In this document: in pieces, positions 52,878 through 61,763 of the stretch | How positions within the stretch are numbered: position 1 is the stretch's first letter | How the letters are laid out: each line of letters begins with the position of its first letter | From: Vibrio pectenicida | Lineage (GTDB): Bacteria > Pseudomonadota > Gammaproteobacteria > Enterobacterales > Vibrionaceae | Direction of reading: 5' to 3' | Length of the DNA: 64,000 nucleotides | Assembly: GCA_024347015.1 (NCBI GenBank) | Contig: AP024890.1 | Span: 744,001 to 808,000, forward strand | Translations under genes and position numbers: made by a program | The notes under the pieces: generated by a model | What the model was told of the DNA's origin: nothing | What the model saw: only the letters and a program-made list of their open reading frames with translations | The model's database searches: none

Positions 52878-53186
52878 TTAGGCTAAATTCAGTTTACTCA
52901 GGCATTGTCTACATAAGCATGCATTATTTTCTAAGCTTAAAGGTATGGCACGGGTTTCGAGTGAGAAACACCAACATGTTTGTTTTCCTTGGCTAATATC
53001 ACAGGTTGCAGGCTCGTTACATGAAGGGCAAAGATGGCTAGATGCATTACCTGTAAGTGTGTTTATGATGTTGTCTCTCTTTGAATCTGACAAGTTTTTC
53101 CAACTTACAATTTCATCCATTGTTCTGTAGCAACCGTTACATATACCACCATTGTTTTGGCATGCTGCAATACAGGGTGTTTTCAA
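52878..53186 (-). CDS. DUF1289 protein with an added cysteine-rich (CWC) domain
   Basis: A 102-residue protein with no ATG available. TTG at 53186 has GGAG six bases upstream and begins KTPCIAACQNNGGICNGCYRT, the exact DUF1289 start; upstream TTGs add a tail unlike the family. After the DUF1289 part (Cys4, 8, 15, 18 by this start, with the W of VSWKNLSD) comes a second Cys block (about 48-100: LCPSCNEPATCDISQGKQTC, WCFSL, ACLCRQCLSKL), like the bacterial CWC cysteine-rich domain. Two metal sites are likely. Function unknown. Confidence 0.75.
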   Translation of the reverse strand: MKTPCIAACQNNGGICNGCYRTMDEIVSWKNLSDSKRDNIINTLTGNASSHLCPSCNEPATCDISQGKQTCWCFSLETRAIPLSLENNACLCRQCLSKLNLA

Positions 53187-53359
53187 GTTGTTCTCCAAAT
53201 GCGAATGTAGCAAGAATAGAACACGTAATCCTAAACGGTATCAGTAGAACTGCAATCATTATTAAGCATTTATATAAAAAATCTTTCTTTCTGCCCTAAA
53301 GTATTAATCTGATAGATATTTTTGAGATTCAGCCATAACTGGCAGTAACTGTTGCTTTA

Positions 53360-54406
53360 TTAGCGTAAGTAGCTTGGGGTTTCTTTTTGTTTGTCAGAAG
53401 GAGTAGGGCCACTAAATAATGAGACTTTATCTCTACCATTATGTTTAGATTGGTAAAGGGCTATGTCTGCACGTTTTACCCAGTTTTCCATGTTTTCTGA
53501 TGCAAGGAATTGAGCAACACCTGAGCTTATAGTTACTAAGGCTCCTTCTGGGTATTGAGTTTGTTTTACATGCTGACTTATATATATCATTGCTTTTTTA
53601 GTGGAAAACTGGTCTTTTTGTGGAAATATCAGTAAAAACTCATCGCCACCGAGTCGAAAAAGTAAGTCAGATTCTTCCATATGCCGATATATAACACCAA
53701 CAACTTGCTTGATTACTTTATCTCCCACATCATGGCCATATTGGTCATTTACATTTTTAAAATTGTCTATATCAATGAGTGCAACTGCTGAAGTTGGGTA
53801 CAAATTACTTACGTTTTCAAGATGAGTTTGAAGTTCATGACGATTGAGTGCACCTGTCATACTATCTCGTTCAGAAAGATATCGCAGTTCCTTTTGTAAC
53901 CTTTTTATTGCCTGTACAATGACATGAGCGATGACCGCGGTTGCAAGAAGAGAAAATGCGTATCTGGATGTTGTTGCTAAATGTTGATGAGGGAACGCAG
54001 CGATAGTGCAGCCTATTAGCAAGGTGATATTAGCACTCAACGCAATTTTTGATGGTAAGAGAAAAACGACGCTGATAATAATTGGAAAAACCCAGTACGT
54101 AGCAAGTGTACCAAAAATATGAATGGCCATAATGATGGATGTGATGAGCAAGATAAGGGGTAAGGTATGGCCGAAAAACCCCTTTCGTTTATACACAATA
54201 GCCGTAACTTCTAGCAATAATGTGATCTCGAAGGAAAGCAAGATAGCGCCAAGCATAATTTCGCCAATCAGAATGTTGTTTATCCCAATTGGCACAAAGA
54301 AAATTAGGGTTGTTGCCGCAACAAACTTCAGTACTTGCTTTTGCCGGCGTATATCCAGAATAGCGTCGGTATGATGGTCAGCCTGAAGTTTGTGATTTTT
54401 ATCCAT
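53360..54406 (-). CDS. Membrane diguanylate cyclase (GGDEF)
   Basis: An inner-membrane c-di-GMP synthase of 348 residues. Five or six hydrophobic segments (about 25-165) form the sensor part, then a short coiled linker, and a GGDEF domain from about 180 with NRHELQTHLENVSN, DIDNFKNVNDQYGHDVGD and the active motif FRLGGDEFLLIF. In the place of the inhibitory RxxD the sequence reads EESD, so the Arg is missing. No EAL or sensory PAS domain. The signal sensed through the membrane part is unknown. Confidence 0.92.
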   Translation of the reverse strand: MDKNHKLQADHHTDAILDIRRQKQVLKFVAATTLIFFVPIGINNILIGEIMLGAILLSFEITLLLEVTAIVYKRKGFFGHTLPLILLITSIIMAIHIFGTLATYWVFPIIISVVFLLPSKIALSANITLLIGCTIAAFPHQHLATTSRYAFSLLATAVIAHVIVQAIKRLQKELRYLSERDSMTGALNRHELQTHLENVSNLYPTSAVALIDIDNFKNVNDQYGHDVGDKVIKQVVGVIYRHMEESDLLFRLGGDEFLLIFPQKDQFSTKKAMIYISQHVKQTQYPEGALVTISSGVAQFLASENMENWVKRADIALYQSKHNGRDKVSLFSGPTPSDKQKETPSYLR

Positions 54407-54483
54407 AGAGTACCCAGAGTGAAAGTTTCACCTTGTATAAAACGTAACTCTAAAGTAGTGCTAAATCAATTTTACAAGTAACG

Positions 54484-54960
54484 TTATTCAGGTGTAGTAA
54501 TACTTCCTATCTCTAAAACAGGTGCAACGTCGATGTCTTCAGCATTCATCATTGATGAAATACGTTGAACTGAGGATAAGAGTAAAGATTGTTCCCACTC
54601 TTCAAGTCTTTGAAATTTATTGATAAAGTTTTGCTGGAGTGGTGTGGGAGCTTGCTCTAATACTATTACCCCTTTCTCCGTTAAATGAGCATGAACTTTA
54701 CGCTTGTCATGTACGCTACGCACACGCTTGACTATTTCATTACGTTCGAGTCGATCTAAAATCGTTGTCGCTGTTGCTTGGCTCATGTTTGTATGGTTTG
54801 AAAGTTCACGAATCGTGACTTCACCGAGCTCTCTTATAGAGCGCATCAAAATTAATTGTGGTCCAGTTAAACCAGACTCCTTACTTAGTCTTTTCGAATG
54901 CAGATCAATTGCACGGATAATCTGTCGAATCGATATAAGAACTTCTTCGTGCTTTTCCAA
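54484..54960 (-). CDS. cosR: MarR-family osmolarity regulator CosR
   Basis: A MarR-type repressor of 158 residues with a winged helix in the middle (ELGEVTIRELSNHTNMSQATATTILDRLE, about 43-71; wing VRSVHDKRKVHAHLTEKG). It starts with TTG, preceded by AAGGAACAACA. The divergent neighbour is a BCCT compatible-solute carrier, the arrangement of V. cholerae cosR-opuD, where CosR represses ectoine synthesis and betaine uptake at low salt. Identity is based on length, domain and this arrangement. Confidence 0.85.
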   Translation of the reverse strand: MEKHEEVLISIRQIIRAIDLHSKRLSKESGLTGPQLILMRSIRELGEVTIRELSNHTNMSQATATTILDRLERNEIVKRVRSVHDKRKVHAHLTEKGVIVLEQAPTPLQQNFINKFQRLEEWEQSLLLSSVQRISSMMNAEDIDVAPVLEIGSITTPE

Positions 54961-55372
54961 TGTTGTTCCTTATATTAGTAAAGCGGATGGAGGCGAAAAT
55001 ACATGAAATTTAGCATGAAATGAAGTACATCAAACCATAATTTTTATCCTAGCCTACTATTTCAGTGGATGGAATAGGGGTTATAGGAATACATCTGGTC
55101 ATTTTATCGATAAATGTGATGTGGTCAAATGTTTAGAAGTCAAACATAATATGAATTCTTATCTCATCCTCTATTGATTATATTATCGACTGTCAACCTT
55201 AACTTTTGTCTAAAAAATAGACAAATGACGGTAAAGTACTGGAATGATCTGTATCTACACGTACAATAACTCGTAATTGATTAAGCCTTGATATAGAGAT
55301 AATTGTTTTTATCACTAATGATTTTTCTATCTGAAGGTTTGGTCAGGGAAGAAAACCAGTAAGAGAGGACGA
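54961..55372. other. Regulatory region between cosR and the BCCT gene
   Basis: About 410 bp between divergent genes in an osmoregulated unit, so CosR operators are expected here. I could not identify a clear palindromic operator by eye. No gene or hairpin of note. Confidence 0.5.
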
Positions 55373-56950
55373 ATGACTAAAGGTATAGATAAGTATAGTA
55401 TCAACAGCACCGACTACACAGTAGGGCAAGATAATGTCCAAAAGTGGGGTTTTGATGTCCATAACCCTGTATTTGGAATCAGTGCAGGTCTTATAGGCTT
55501 GTTCCTAATTATGACTGCGGTGATGGATGCAGAATCTGCGAAAGCAGTACTAGATGGAGTCAAATGGAAGATTATTGGAAATTTTGACTGGTTATTTATC
55601 TGGTCGGGCAACATATTTGTACTATTTTGTATAGCTCTAATTGTAACGCCACTTGGCAAAATTCGCTTAGGAGGCGAAAATGCCACGGCGGATTACTCCT
55701 ATGTATCTTGGCTATCAATGCTGTTTGCTGCTGGGATGGGAATCGGTCTAATGTTTTGGAGCGTTGCTGAGCCCGTTGCTTACTTTACCGGCTGGTATGA
55801 GACGCCTCTTGGTGTTGAGGCCAATACAGCGGAAGCCGCAAAACTTGCGATGGGTGCCACCATGTATCACTGGGGCTTACACCCTTGGGCTATTTATGGT
55901 GTTGTAGCTTTATCGCTGGCGTTTTTTGCTTATAACAAAGGGCTTCCACTTTCGATACGATCTATTTTCTACCCAATTTTAGGTGATAGAGCTTGGGGTT
56001 GGGCCGGCCACATTGTTGATATTCTTGCAGTACTAGCAACGCTATTTGGTCTTGCAACCTCACTTGGGTTAGGTGCGCAGCAGGCTGCCAGTGGTATTCA
56101 CCATGTTTTTGGCTTTGAGGCAAACATGGGTCTTCAAGTGGTAGTGATCACTATAGTGACTTTGCTTGCAGTCGTATCAGTGATCCGTGGTATTGATGGT
56201 GGTGTCAAGGTTATCAGTAATATTAACATGATCATTGCATTCCTATTGCTGATCATGGTCGCTTTAATTGGATATGCTGTCGCATTTGGTAATATTGGCA
56301 CCACCTTAATGGCTTACATTGAAAATATTATCCCTCTCAGTAATCCTCACGGGCGTGAAGATGAAGCTTGGTTCCAAGGTTGGACAGTATTCTATTGGGC
56401 TTGGTGGATTTCATGGTCGCCATTTGTCGGTATGTTCATTGCGCGCGTATCTAAAGGTAGAACAGTCAGGGAATTTTTGATTGCTGTGCTGATTGTTCCA
56501 TCATTGGTAACATTACTTTGGATGTCGGTATTTGGTGGTATAGCCATTGATCAAGTTGTTAATAACATTGGTGAGCTGGGGGCTAATGGCCTAACTGATG
56601 TTTCTTTAGCTATGTTCCAGATGTTTGATGTATTACCTTTTGGTAGTGTGTTATCTGTTATCGCTGTTATTTTGGTATTGGTGTTCTTTATTACCTCATC
56701 AGATTCAGGCTCTTTGGTTATTGATAGTATTACGTCGGGCGGTAAAGTGGATGCGCCTGTTCTGCAACGAGTCTTCTGGGCCTTTATGGAAGGGGCAATT
56801 GCAGTCGCCTTACTTTGGATTGGTGGTACAGAAGCAGTACAAGGGCTTCAAGCCGGCGCTATCTCAACTGCGCTTCCCTTTACTTTTGTGTTGCTATTGA
56901 TGTGCGTGAGTCTTCTTATGGGGATGCGTACAGAGCAATACCAGCGTTAA
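55373..56950 (+). CDS. BCCT-family compatible-solute transporter (OpuD/BetT type)
   Basis: A sodium- or proton-coupled carrier for betaine-type osmoprotectants. 525 residues, twelve membrane helices. GMGIGLMFWSVAEPVAYF holds the glycine stretch of TM3, and FYWAWWISWSPFVGMFIARVSKG is the Trp box that binds the quaternary ammonium group. The C-terminal tail is short, so it probably lacks the long osmosensing tail of BetP. GAGAGGACGA precedes the ATG. It is divergent from cosR, consistent with salt-controlled uptake of glycine betaine or similar solutes. Confidence 0.94.
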   Translation: MTKGIDKYSINSTDYTVGQDNVQKWGFDVHNPVFGISAGLIGLFLIMTAVMDAESAKAVLDGVKWKIIGNFDWLFIWSGNIFVLFCIALIVTPLGKIRLGGENATADYSYVSWLSMLFAAGMGIGLMFWSVAEPVAYFTGWYETPLGVEANTAEAAKLAMGATMYHWGLHPWAIYGVVALSLAFFAYNKGLPLSIRSIFYPILGDRAWGWAGHIVDILAVLATLFGLATSLGLGAQQAASGIHHVFGFEANMGLQVVVITIVTLLAVVSVIRGIDGGVKVISNINMIIAFLLLIMVALIGYAVAFGNIGTTLMAYIENIIPLSNPHGREDEAWFQGWTVFYWAWWISWSPFVGMFIARVSKGRTVREFLIAVLIVPSLVTLLWMSVFGGIAIDQVVNNIGELGANGLTDVSLAMFQMFDVLPFGSVLSVIAVILVLVFFITSSDSGSLVIDSITSGGKVDAPVLQRVFWAFMEGAIAVALLWIGGTEAVQGLQAGAISTALPFTFVLLLMCVSLLMGMRTEQYQR

Positions 56951-56965
56951 AAATACCTTCTATCG

Positions 56966-56994
56966 AAAAGGGGACGAGTAATCGTCCCTTTTTT
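56966..56994 (+). terminator. Terminator of the BCCT gene
   Basis: GGGACGA/TCGTCCC stem (extended by A-T pairs) with a GTAA loop, then six T residues. Confidence 0.92.
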
Positions 56995-57712
56995 ATATCC
57001 AGACTTCCTCAAGTTTTGTTGTACGTTGGTAGTGGTGAGCTATCTGAGCTTGCAGTAGCTCTGCGGTGGCAACGGCATCCGTGAGAGCATGATGTGGGGT
57101 ATAATTGGGCAGGCCATAGCGCATACGGCTTGTTCCAAGTCTGACGGATTCGGGCTTTTTACCAAATAAACTTTTTATAAAGCCACCATTCGCCTGCTGT
57201 TGGTAGGTTGTTTCAAGGTGCATAGTATCGACAACTGGAAATTCTATACCTTCATTTATACGGTCTTTTAGTGCTTGGTCGAAAAACTCCCTTTCAATTC
57301 GTTGATAATGCACAACCATGACTTTTCCTGCCATTTGTTCGAGAACTTGGTCGTAGATTTCAATTAGATCAGGCGCATCGAGAATATCACTATGAGTGAT
57401 ACCGTGGATAATTACCGATTCTTCAGCAAGTTGCTGGCGAGGGCGCACTGTCCAGTGACGGGCTTGCTTGAGAAATATTCTATTGAGGTTAAACGGTACC
57501 GTACCTATGGTGATGATACCGTCTTGTTTAGAATCTAACCCGGTTGTTTCAAAGTCCATCGCCAAGAAAGTGATATCTTCCAAAGAAGTATCTGAGTTAG
57601 GCGTACCAGCCGCATAATACTTTTTGAGAGCAGCATCTTGGCTGCTTTGTTGTTTCATATGAAACGTTTTATGCCAGTTAAGATCAGAGCTATTCATTAT
57701 CTTATTTATCAT
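56993..57712 (-). CDS. DnaQ-like 3'-5' exonuclease domain protein
   Basis: A DEDDh exonuclease, 239 residues. ExoI motif FLAMDFETTGLDSKQDGI gives Asp and Glu. A conserved VVHYQRIEREFF holds the second Asp equivalent region, and HHALTDAVATAELL gives the final His and Asp. The long N-terminal 40 residues are not part of the fold. It lies 7 bp after the DUF294/CBS protein gene, a pairing common in marine gammaproteobacteria, where both genes form one operon. The nucleic-acid substrate is unknown. Confidence 0.9.
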   Translation of the reverse strand: MINKIMNSSDLNWHKTFHMKQQSSQDAALKKYYAAGTPNSDTSLEDITFLAMDFETTGLDSKQDGIITIGTVPFNLNRIFLKQARHWTVRPRQQLAEESVIIHGITHSDILDAPDLIEIYDQVLEQMAGKVMVVHYQRIEREFFDQALKDRINEGIEFPVVDTMHLETTYQQQANGGFIKSLFGKKPESVRLGTSRMRYGLPNYTPHHALTDAVATAELLQAQIAHHYQRTTKLEEVWI

Positions 57713-57719
57713 CTAGCGC

Positions 57720-59609
57720 CTACTTAAAGTTATTACTGGCTTGATAACGGAATTTGAGAAAATTCTGGGCGTTACTGAGTATTTGGAAAGCATCTTTAAG
57801 GTTACGGCGCTCGAAATCAGACAAGTTCTCTGGCTCTATATTGTTATCAGGCTCAATCTCATTTTCGACGTCATAAGCTTGGTGACGTATGCGCACCATG
57901 GAGATAAACTCTAGTGCATCTTTGAGATCACGAGCTTTTCCTTTTGGCAAAATACCAGCTTCATGGATATCATCCAAGCGTTCGAACGAATTTGTTGAAC
58001 GTGAACCAACTGCAAGCGCATGGACCCGAATCAGATCAGCAAGTGGTGCTGTTCCTCTACGTTTCAGGTTTATCGAGTTTTTATGCTGACCATCTTGCTC
58101 CATCACAAAGGCTTTAAAAAAGCCAAGAGGAGGTGTTCGGTTCATCGCATTGCGAGCTAAACAGGCAAGAAAGCGGTTATTTTTGCGCGCCCGCCTAATA
58201 ATAAATCCATTCAGTTGTTCTGCCCATTTCAATCGACCATAGACACCCACGAGATCGAAGAAAATCGAGGCATTGAGTAAAGCCTTAGGGTTAGGATCAT
58301 CAATCCAGTCCGAGAAGCATTCCTCCCATTCTGTACGTGTCATACGCCAGACAGGATTGGTCGCCATAATATCGCCAGTGCAGTATGTGTAACCACATTT
58401 ATCCAAACCGTCGCAGATTTTTTCCGCTAAAGCAGCAAAATATTGTCCATGCTTGTCACTATCGTAAGTGTTATCTAGGATGATTGCGTTGTCTTGATCT
58501 GTGACCAGTATTTGCTCGTCACGCCCCATAGAGCCGAGCGCAAGGAAGCAATAAGGGATCGGTGGTTCGCCAAGTTCCTCTTCTGCGAGTTCGATGATTC
58601 TTTGTTTAAAGCTTTTACCGATAACCGACATCGCACTGCCAACCATGTGTGAATTGGCATCTTCATTCACTAGTCGTACGAAGCTGTCTTTGACTTGCTC
58701 GGCGAGTGAAGATAGCTCTTCAATAGACTGCTGCTGATAAATACTGCTCACTAGTAATAAAGAGTTTTGAGACTCATAGCGGACAATATCTGTAGTTTCA
58801 ATAATGCCAATTGGTTTTTTGTCTTTTAAAACAGGTAGGTGATGAACGTTATAACGAAGCATGGTGAGCATTGCTTCATAGACATAGGCATTATGATCAA
58901 GAGAAATAACCTCAGTGGTCATAACACTAGACACAGGATCATTTGGGTCTAGACCCTCGGCCAGTACGCGTGTACATAAGTCTCTATCAGTAATAATTCC
59001 GACAAGGGGAGACTGATCTTCTTCGTTATCTTCAAGGATATTTGGGTCTATCACCAATAGTGATGAAACATTCTCATCCGCCATTTTGACCGCAGCATTT
59101 TGAATGGTTTCATCTTTCTCAAGAAATGGTGTCTCGCCTTTTAAAAGTGTGCGAACTTTGGAGGTGGTGAGATCGTTTTGTTCATTAGTACTTGATACTG
59201 CTTGGCGAAGGCGAGCTGTATCTTCTACCTCGACAAAATCTGCAAAGGTTTCGTGGTTATCATACAGCTCCTGAAACACAGGCTCAGGTATGCAATATAG
59301 AAGAGTATCTTTGATAGCTTTGGCAGGGAAACGTACTTTGTTGTTAGTTAGAAGCCCCATTTGTCCGAATAATGCGCCTTCATCGAGACGGTTGTATAAT
59401 TCACCTTTGCGCCTGTACACTTCGACTACGCCACTTCGCACCATGTAAATATCATGGATCTCGTCGCCAAAGTGGATTACAGGCGTATCTTGACGAAAAT
59501 AAGAAATCTCAACATGCTTGGTAACGAAGTTAATTACGTCATCGTCGAGCTCATCAAACGGTGGGTGTTGTAACAGGAAATTCTTTATATCCAGTAATTC
59601 TGCTTCCAT
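57720..59609 (-). CDS. cNMP-binding/CBS/DUF294 nucleotidyltransferase-like signalling protein
   Basis: A multidomain cytosolic protein of 629 residues (ATG 59609 taken; a TTG at 59612 directly precedes it). Order: cyclic-nucleotide-binding domain about 15-130 (VRSGVVEVYRRKGE, LFGQMGLLTNNKVRFPA); two CBS repeats about 155-285 (VGIITDRDLCTRVL and PIGIIETTDIVRY); DUF294 about 330-480 with LALGSMGRDEQILVTDQDNA, a nucleotidyltransferase-like GS...D-x-D site; and a DUF294 C-terminal domain. It would integrate nucleotide signals. The DnaQ-like exonuclease gene follows immediately. Confidence 0.93.
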   Translation of the reverse strand: MEAELLDIKNFLLQHPPFDELDDDVINFVTKHVEISYFRQDTPVIHFGDEIHDIYMVRSGVVEVYRRKGELYNRLDEGALFGQMGLLTNNKVRFPAKAIKDTLLYCIPEPVFQELYDNHETFADFVEVEDTARLRQAVSSTNEQNDLTTSKVRTLLKGETPFLEKDETIQNAAVKMADENVSSLLVIDPNILEDNEEDQSPLVGIITDRDLCTRVLAEGLDPNDPVSSVMTTEVISLDHNAYVYEAMLTMLRYNVHHLPVLKDKKPIGIIETTDIVRYESQNSLLLVSSIYQQQSIEELSSLAEQVKDSFVRLVNEDANSHMVGSAMSVIGKSFKQRIIELAEEELGEPPIPYCFLALGSMGRDEQILVTDQDNAIILDNTYDSDKHGQYFAALAEKICDGLDKCGYTYCTGDIMATNPVWRMTRTEWEECFSDWIDDPNPKALLNASIFFDLVGVYGRLKWAEQLNGFIIRRARKNNRFLACLARNAMNRTPPLGFFKAFVMEQDGQHKNSINLKRRGTAPLADLIRVHALAVGSRSTNSFERLDDIHEAGILPKGKARDLKDALEFISMVRIRHQAYDVENEIEPDNNIEPENLSDFERRNLKDAFQILSNAQNFLKFRYQASNNFK

Positions 59610-59716
59610 CAAGGTGTCCGATGTAACCGTAGTATCTTACAATGTTACATGATCTGGTGCAGGACTTCATGGTAGGCAGCTCAAAACACATATAAATATG
59701 AGTTTGAGTATTTGGA

Positions 59717-60103
59717 CTATTTAGTTAGATCTTCAATTATTGGGCAACTACTTCCTTCATCTCCAGGGCAAGCATTGATCCAAGTGGTCAGTTGTTGCTG
59801 TATCTCATGCAGTTGACAGATCTTTACTTCCACTTCATTAAGCTTTTGTTGAGCTTTTTGTTTTACTTCACGACTTGTACGCATTGGATTTTGGGCAAGC
59901 TCAACAAATTCTTTGCATTCTTGAAGTGAAAAGCCAGCATTTTTGGCGCGAGAGACCAAATTAAGCTCTTGGACATGTGTGTCATCGTACTCACGATAGC
60001 CTGCATCACTTCGAATCGGTGGGCTTATCACGCACTTTTCCTCATAAAGACGAATTGATTTACTCGATAAGCCAGTTAGTTTTGCTACGGCTCCTATATT
60101 CAT
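59717..60103 (-). CDS. cueR: Cu(I)-responsive MerR-family regulator
   Basis: A copper-sensing activator of 128 residues. The MerR helix-turn-helix covers residues 1-40 (IGAVAKLTGLSSKSIRLYEE, YREY), a dimer helix follows, and the C-terminal metal loop ACPGDEGSSCPII has Cys112 and Cys120, the same numbering and spacing as E. coli CueR. AGAGGTCAGC precedes the ATG. No copper ATPase or oxidase gene lies next to it in this window, so its targets are elsewhere. Confidence 0.95.
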   Translation of the reverse strand: MNIGAVAKLTGLSSKSIRLYEEKCVISPPIRSDAGYREYDDTHVQELNLVSRAKNAGFSLQECKEFVELAQNPMRTSREVKQKAQQKLNEVEVKICQLHEIQQQLTTWINACPGDEGSSCPIIEDLTK

Positions 60104-60373
60104 GCTGACCTCTGCTACTTTTTTAGTCTGATATCGGATGAAATATTACTTAAGTCTTTTTGAATCACAAGTAAATTATGGCCTGTTCTAACTCAACGAT
60201 AAATGAATAAATTTCATTTAGAAATTAAATTGTAGCTTGTGTTGGATCAACGAAAATTGGTTTGCTTAGTTCTATATACTTAAGAAAAGTTGAAGTTTTA
60301 AAAAAATATTGAGTAATATAACCGTATGTAAGGAAGTTTTACTCCTATTCTGACATATAACAGGATTTACCTA

Positions 60374-61567
60374 ATGCCAAATTCGTTTGTTCTCGTGATT
60401 AACTCAGGGAGTTCTTCTCTTAAATTTGCCGTTATTGATTCTTCGACAGGCGAAGAGGTTATTACTGGCTTGGGCGAGTGCTTTGGCCTAGCTGAGGCTG
60501 TCATTAGCTGGCAACACCAAGGTACCAAATCGCGACATGAGATCAAGGCGAAAGATAACCATCATGAGTATGCGATTGAGCAAATTGTAACGCTTATAGA
60601 ATCCTTAGGGCTTTCAAAACAATTGGTTGCAGTAGGGCACCGAATCGTCCACGGCGGTGAAAAGTTTACTTCCACGGTTCGCATTGATGACGAGGTACTG
60701 ACTGAAATTGATGCTTTGTCTGCACTTGCTCCGCTGCACAACCCTGCGGGAGTCAAAGGAATTAAGGCAGCGTTAATTGCATTTCCAACCCTTCCCCAGT
60801 TTGCTGTTTTTGATACTGCATTCCACCAGAGCATGCCAGATAAAGCCTTTACCTATGGTATTCCACAACAGCTATACAAAGAACATGGCATTCGCCGCTA
60901 TGGTTTTCACGGTACTAGCCACTTTTATGTCAGCCGTGAAGCGGCGAAAATGCTTGGTCAGCCTGCTGAAGAGTCAAATATTATATCGGTGCACTTAGGC
61001 AATGGTGCCTCGGTGTGCGCCGTTAGTGGTGGCTGCTCTGTTGATACCTCTATGGGTTTTACTCCACTGGCTGGGCTTATGATGGGCTCGCGCTGCGGGG
61101 ATTTAGATTCGGGGATCATTGAATTTTTAATTAAAAAAGGCTGGAGTCAAGAAAGTGTATTTGAAACCTTAAATAAAAAGTCTGGTTTTCTGGGCGTCTC
61201 TGGCCTGACTTCCGATGCTCGGGGAATACTTGAAGCTATTGAAGAAGGGCATAAGGGCGCAAAATTAGCGTTTGATGTATTTACTTACCGAGTTGCGAAA
61301 TATATAGCGGCGTATCTTGTTCCGCTTGATAAGCTTGATGCGATAGTCTTTACCGGTGGTATTGGTGAAAATGCACTGCCGATACGCAGCGAAATCATTA
61401 AAAATCTTAGGTTGCTTGGCTTTGTGGAAGACGTAGTAGCCAATCAAGCCGCTCGGTTTGGCCAATCTGGCATTATCGCCAAATCCGATTTGCTTGGCGC
61501 CGTTGTCATGGTGATTCCAACCAATGAAGAATATGTGATTGCCAAGCAATCGGTTGAACTTCTGTAA
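60374..61567 (+). CDS. ackA: Acetate kinase (second copy type)
   Basis: An enzyme that interconverts acetyl phosphate plus ADP and acetate plus ATP, 397 residues, the family size. VLVINSGSSSLKFAV is the phosphate-binding start, HRIVHGGE and VFDTAFHQSMP hold active-site residues, RYGFHGTSH is the second signature, and FTGGIGENA the third. There is no pta gene beside it, unlike the main ackA-pta operon, so it is probably the extra acetate kinase found on Vibrio chromosome II. It shares its upstream region with cueR. A hairpin follows. Confidence 0.96.
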   Translation: MPNSFVLVINSGSSSLKFAVIDSSTGEEVITGLGECFGLAEAVISWQHQGTKSRHEIKAKDNHHEYAIEQIVTLIESLGLSKQLVAVGHRIVHGGEKFTSTVRIDDEVLTEIDALSALAPLHNPAGVKGIKAALIAFPTLPQFAVFDTAFHQSMPDKAFTYGIPQQLYKEHGIRRYGFHGTSHFYVSREAAKMLGQPAEESNIISVHLGNGASVCAVSGGCSVDTSMGFTPLAGLMMGSRCGDLDSGIIEFLIKKGWSQESVFETLNKKSGFLGVSGLTSDARGILEAIEEGHKGAKLAFDVFTYRVAKYIAAYLVPLDKLDAIVFTGGIGENALPIRSEIIKNLRLLGFVEDVVANQAARFGQSGIIAKSDLLGAVVMVIPTNEEYVIAKQSVELL

Positions 61568-61583
61568 TTCTATTTTCCCTAAG

Positions 61584-61614
61584 CACAAAGCGAGCTGAGT
61601 CGGCTCGCTTTGTG
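61584..61614 (+). terminator. Hairpin after ackA
   Basis: CACAAAGCGAGC/GCTCGCTTTGTG, a 12-bp perfect stem with a 7-nt loop. The T-tract after it is weak (GGGTTAATG). Confidence 0.78.
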
Positions 61615-61763
61615 GGTTAATGCGCTAATTGTGTGATTACCGAAGGGGATTGCCTTGTGGTTTTCAATAATTAGATAAAACTATTCATGTAAATTCACTT
61701 GTATACCAGAGTCGTCTTTATATTATGGTCACTATTGATATTTTTATAAGTGATCAGCAGCTA

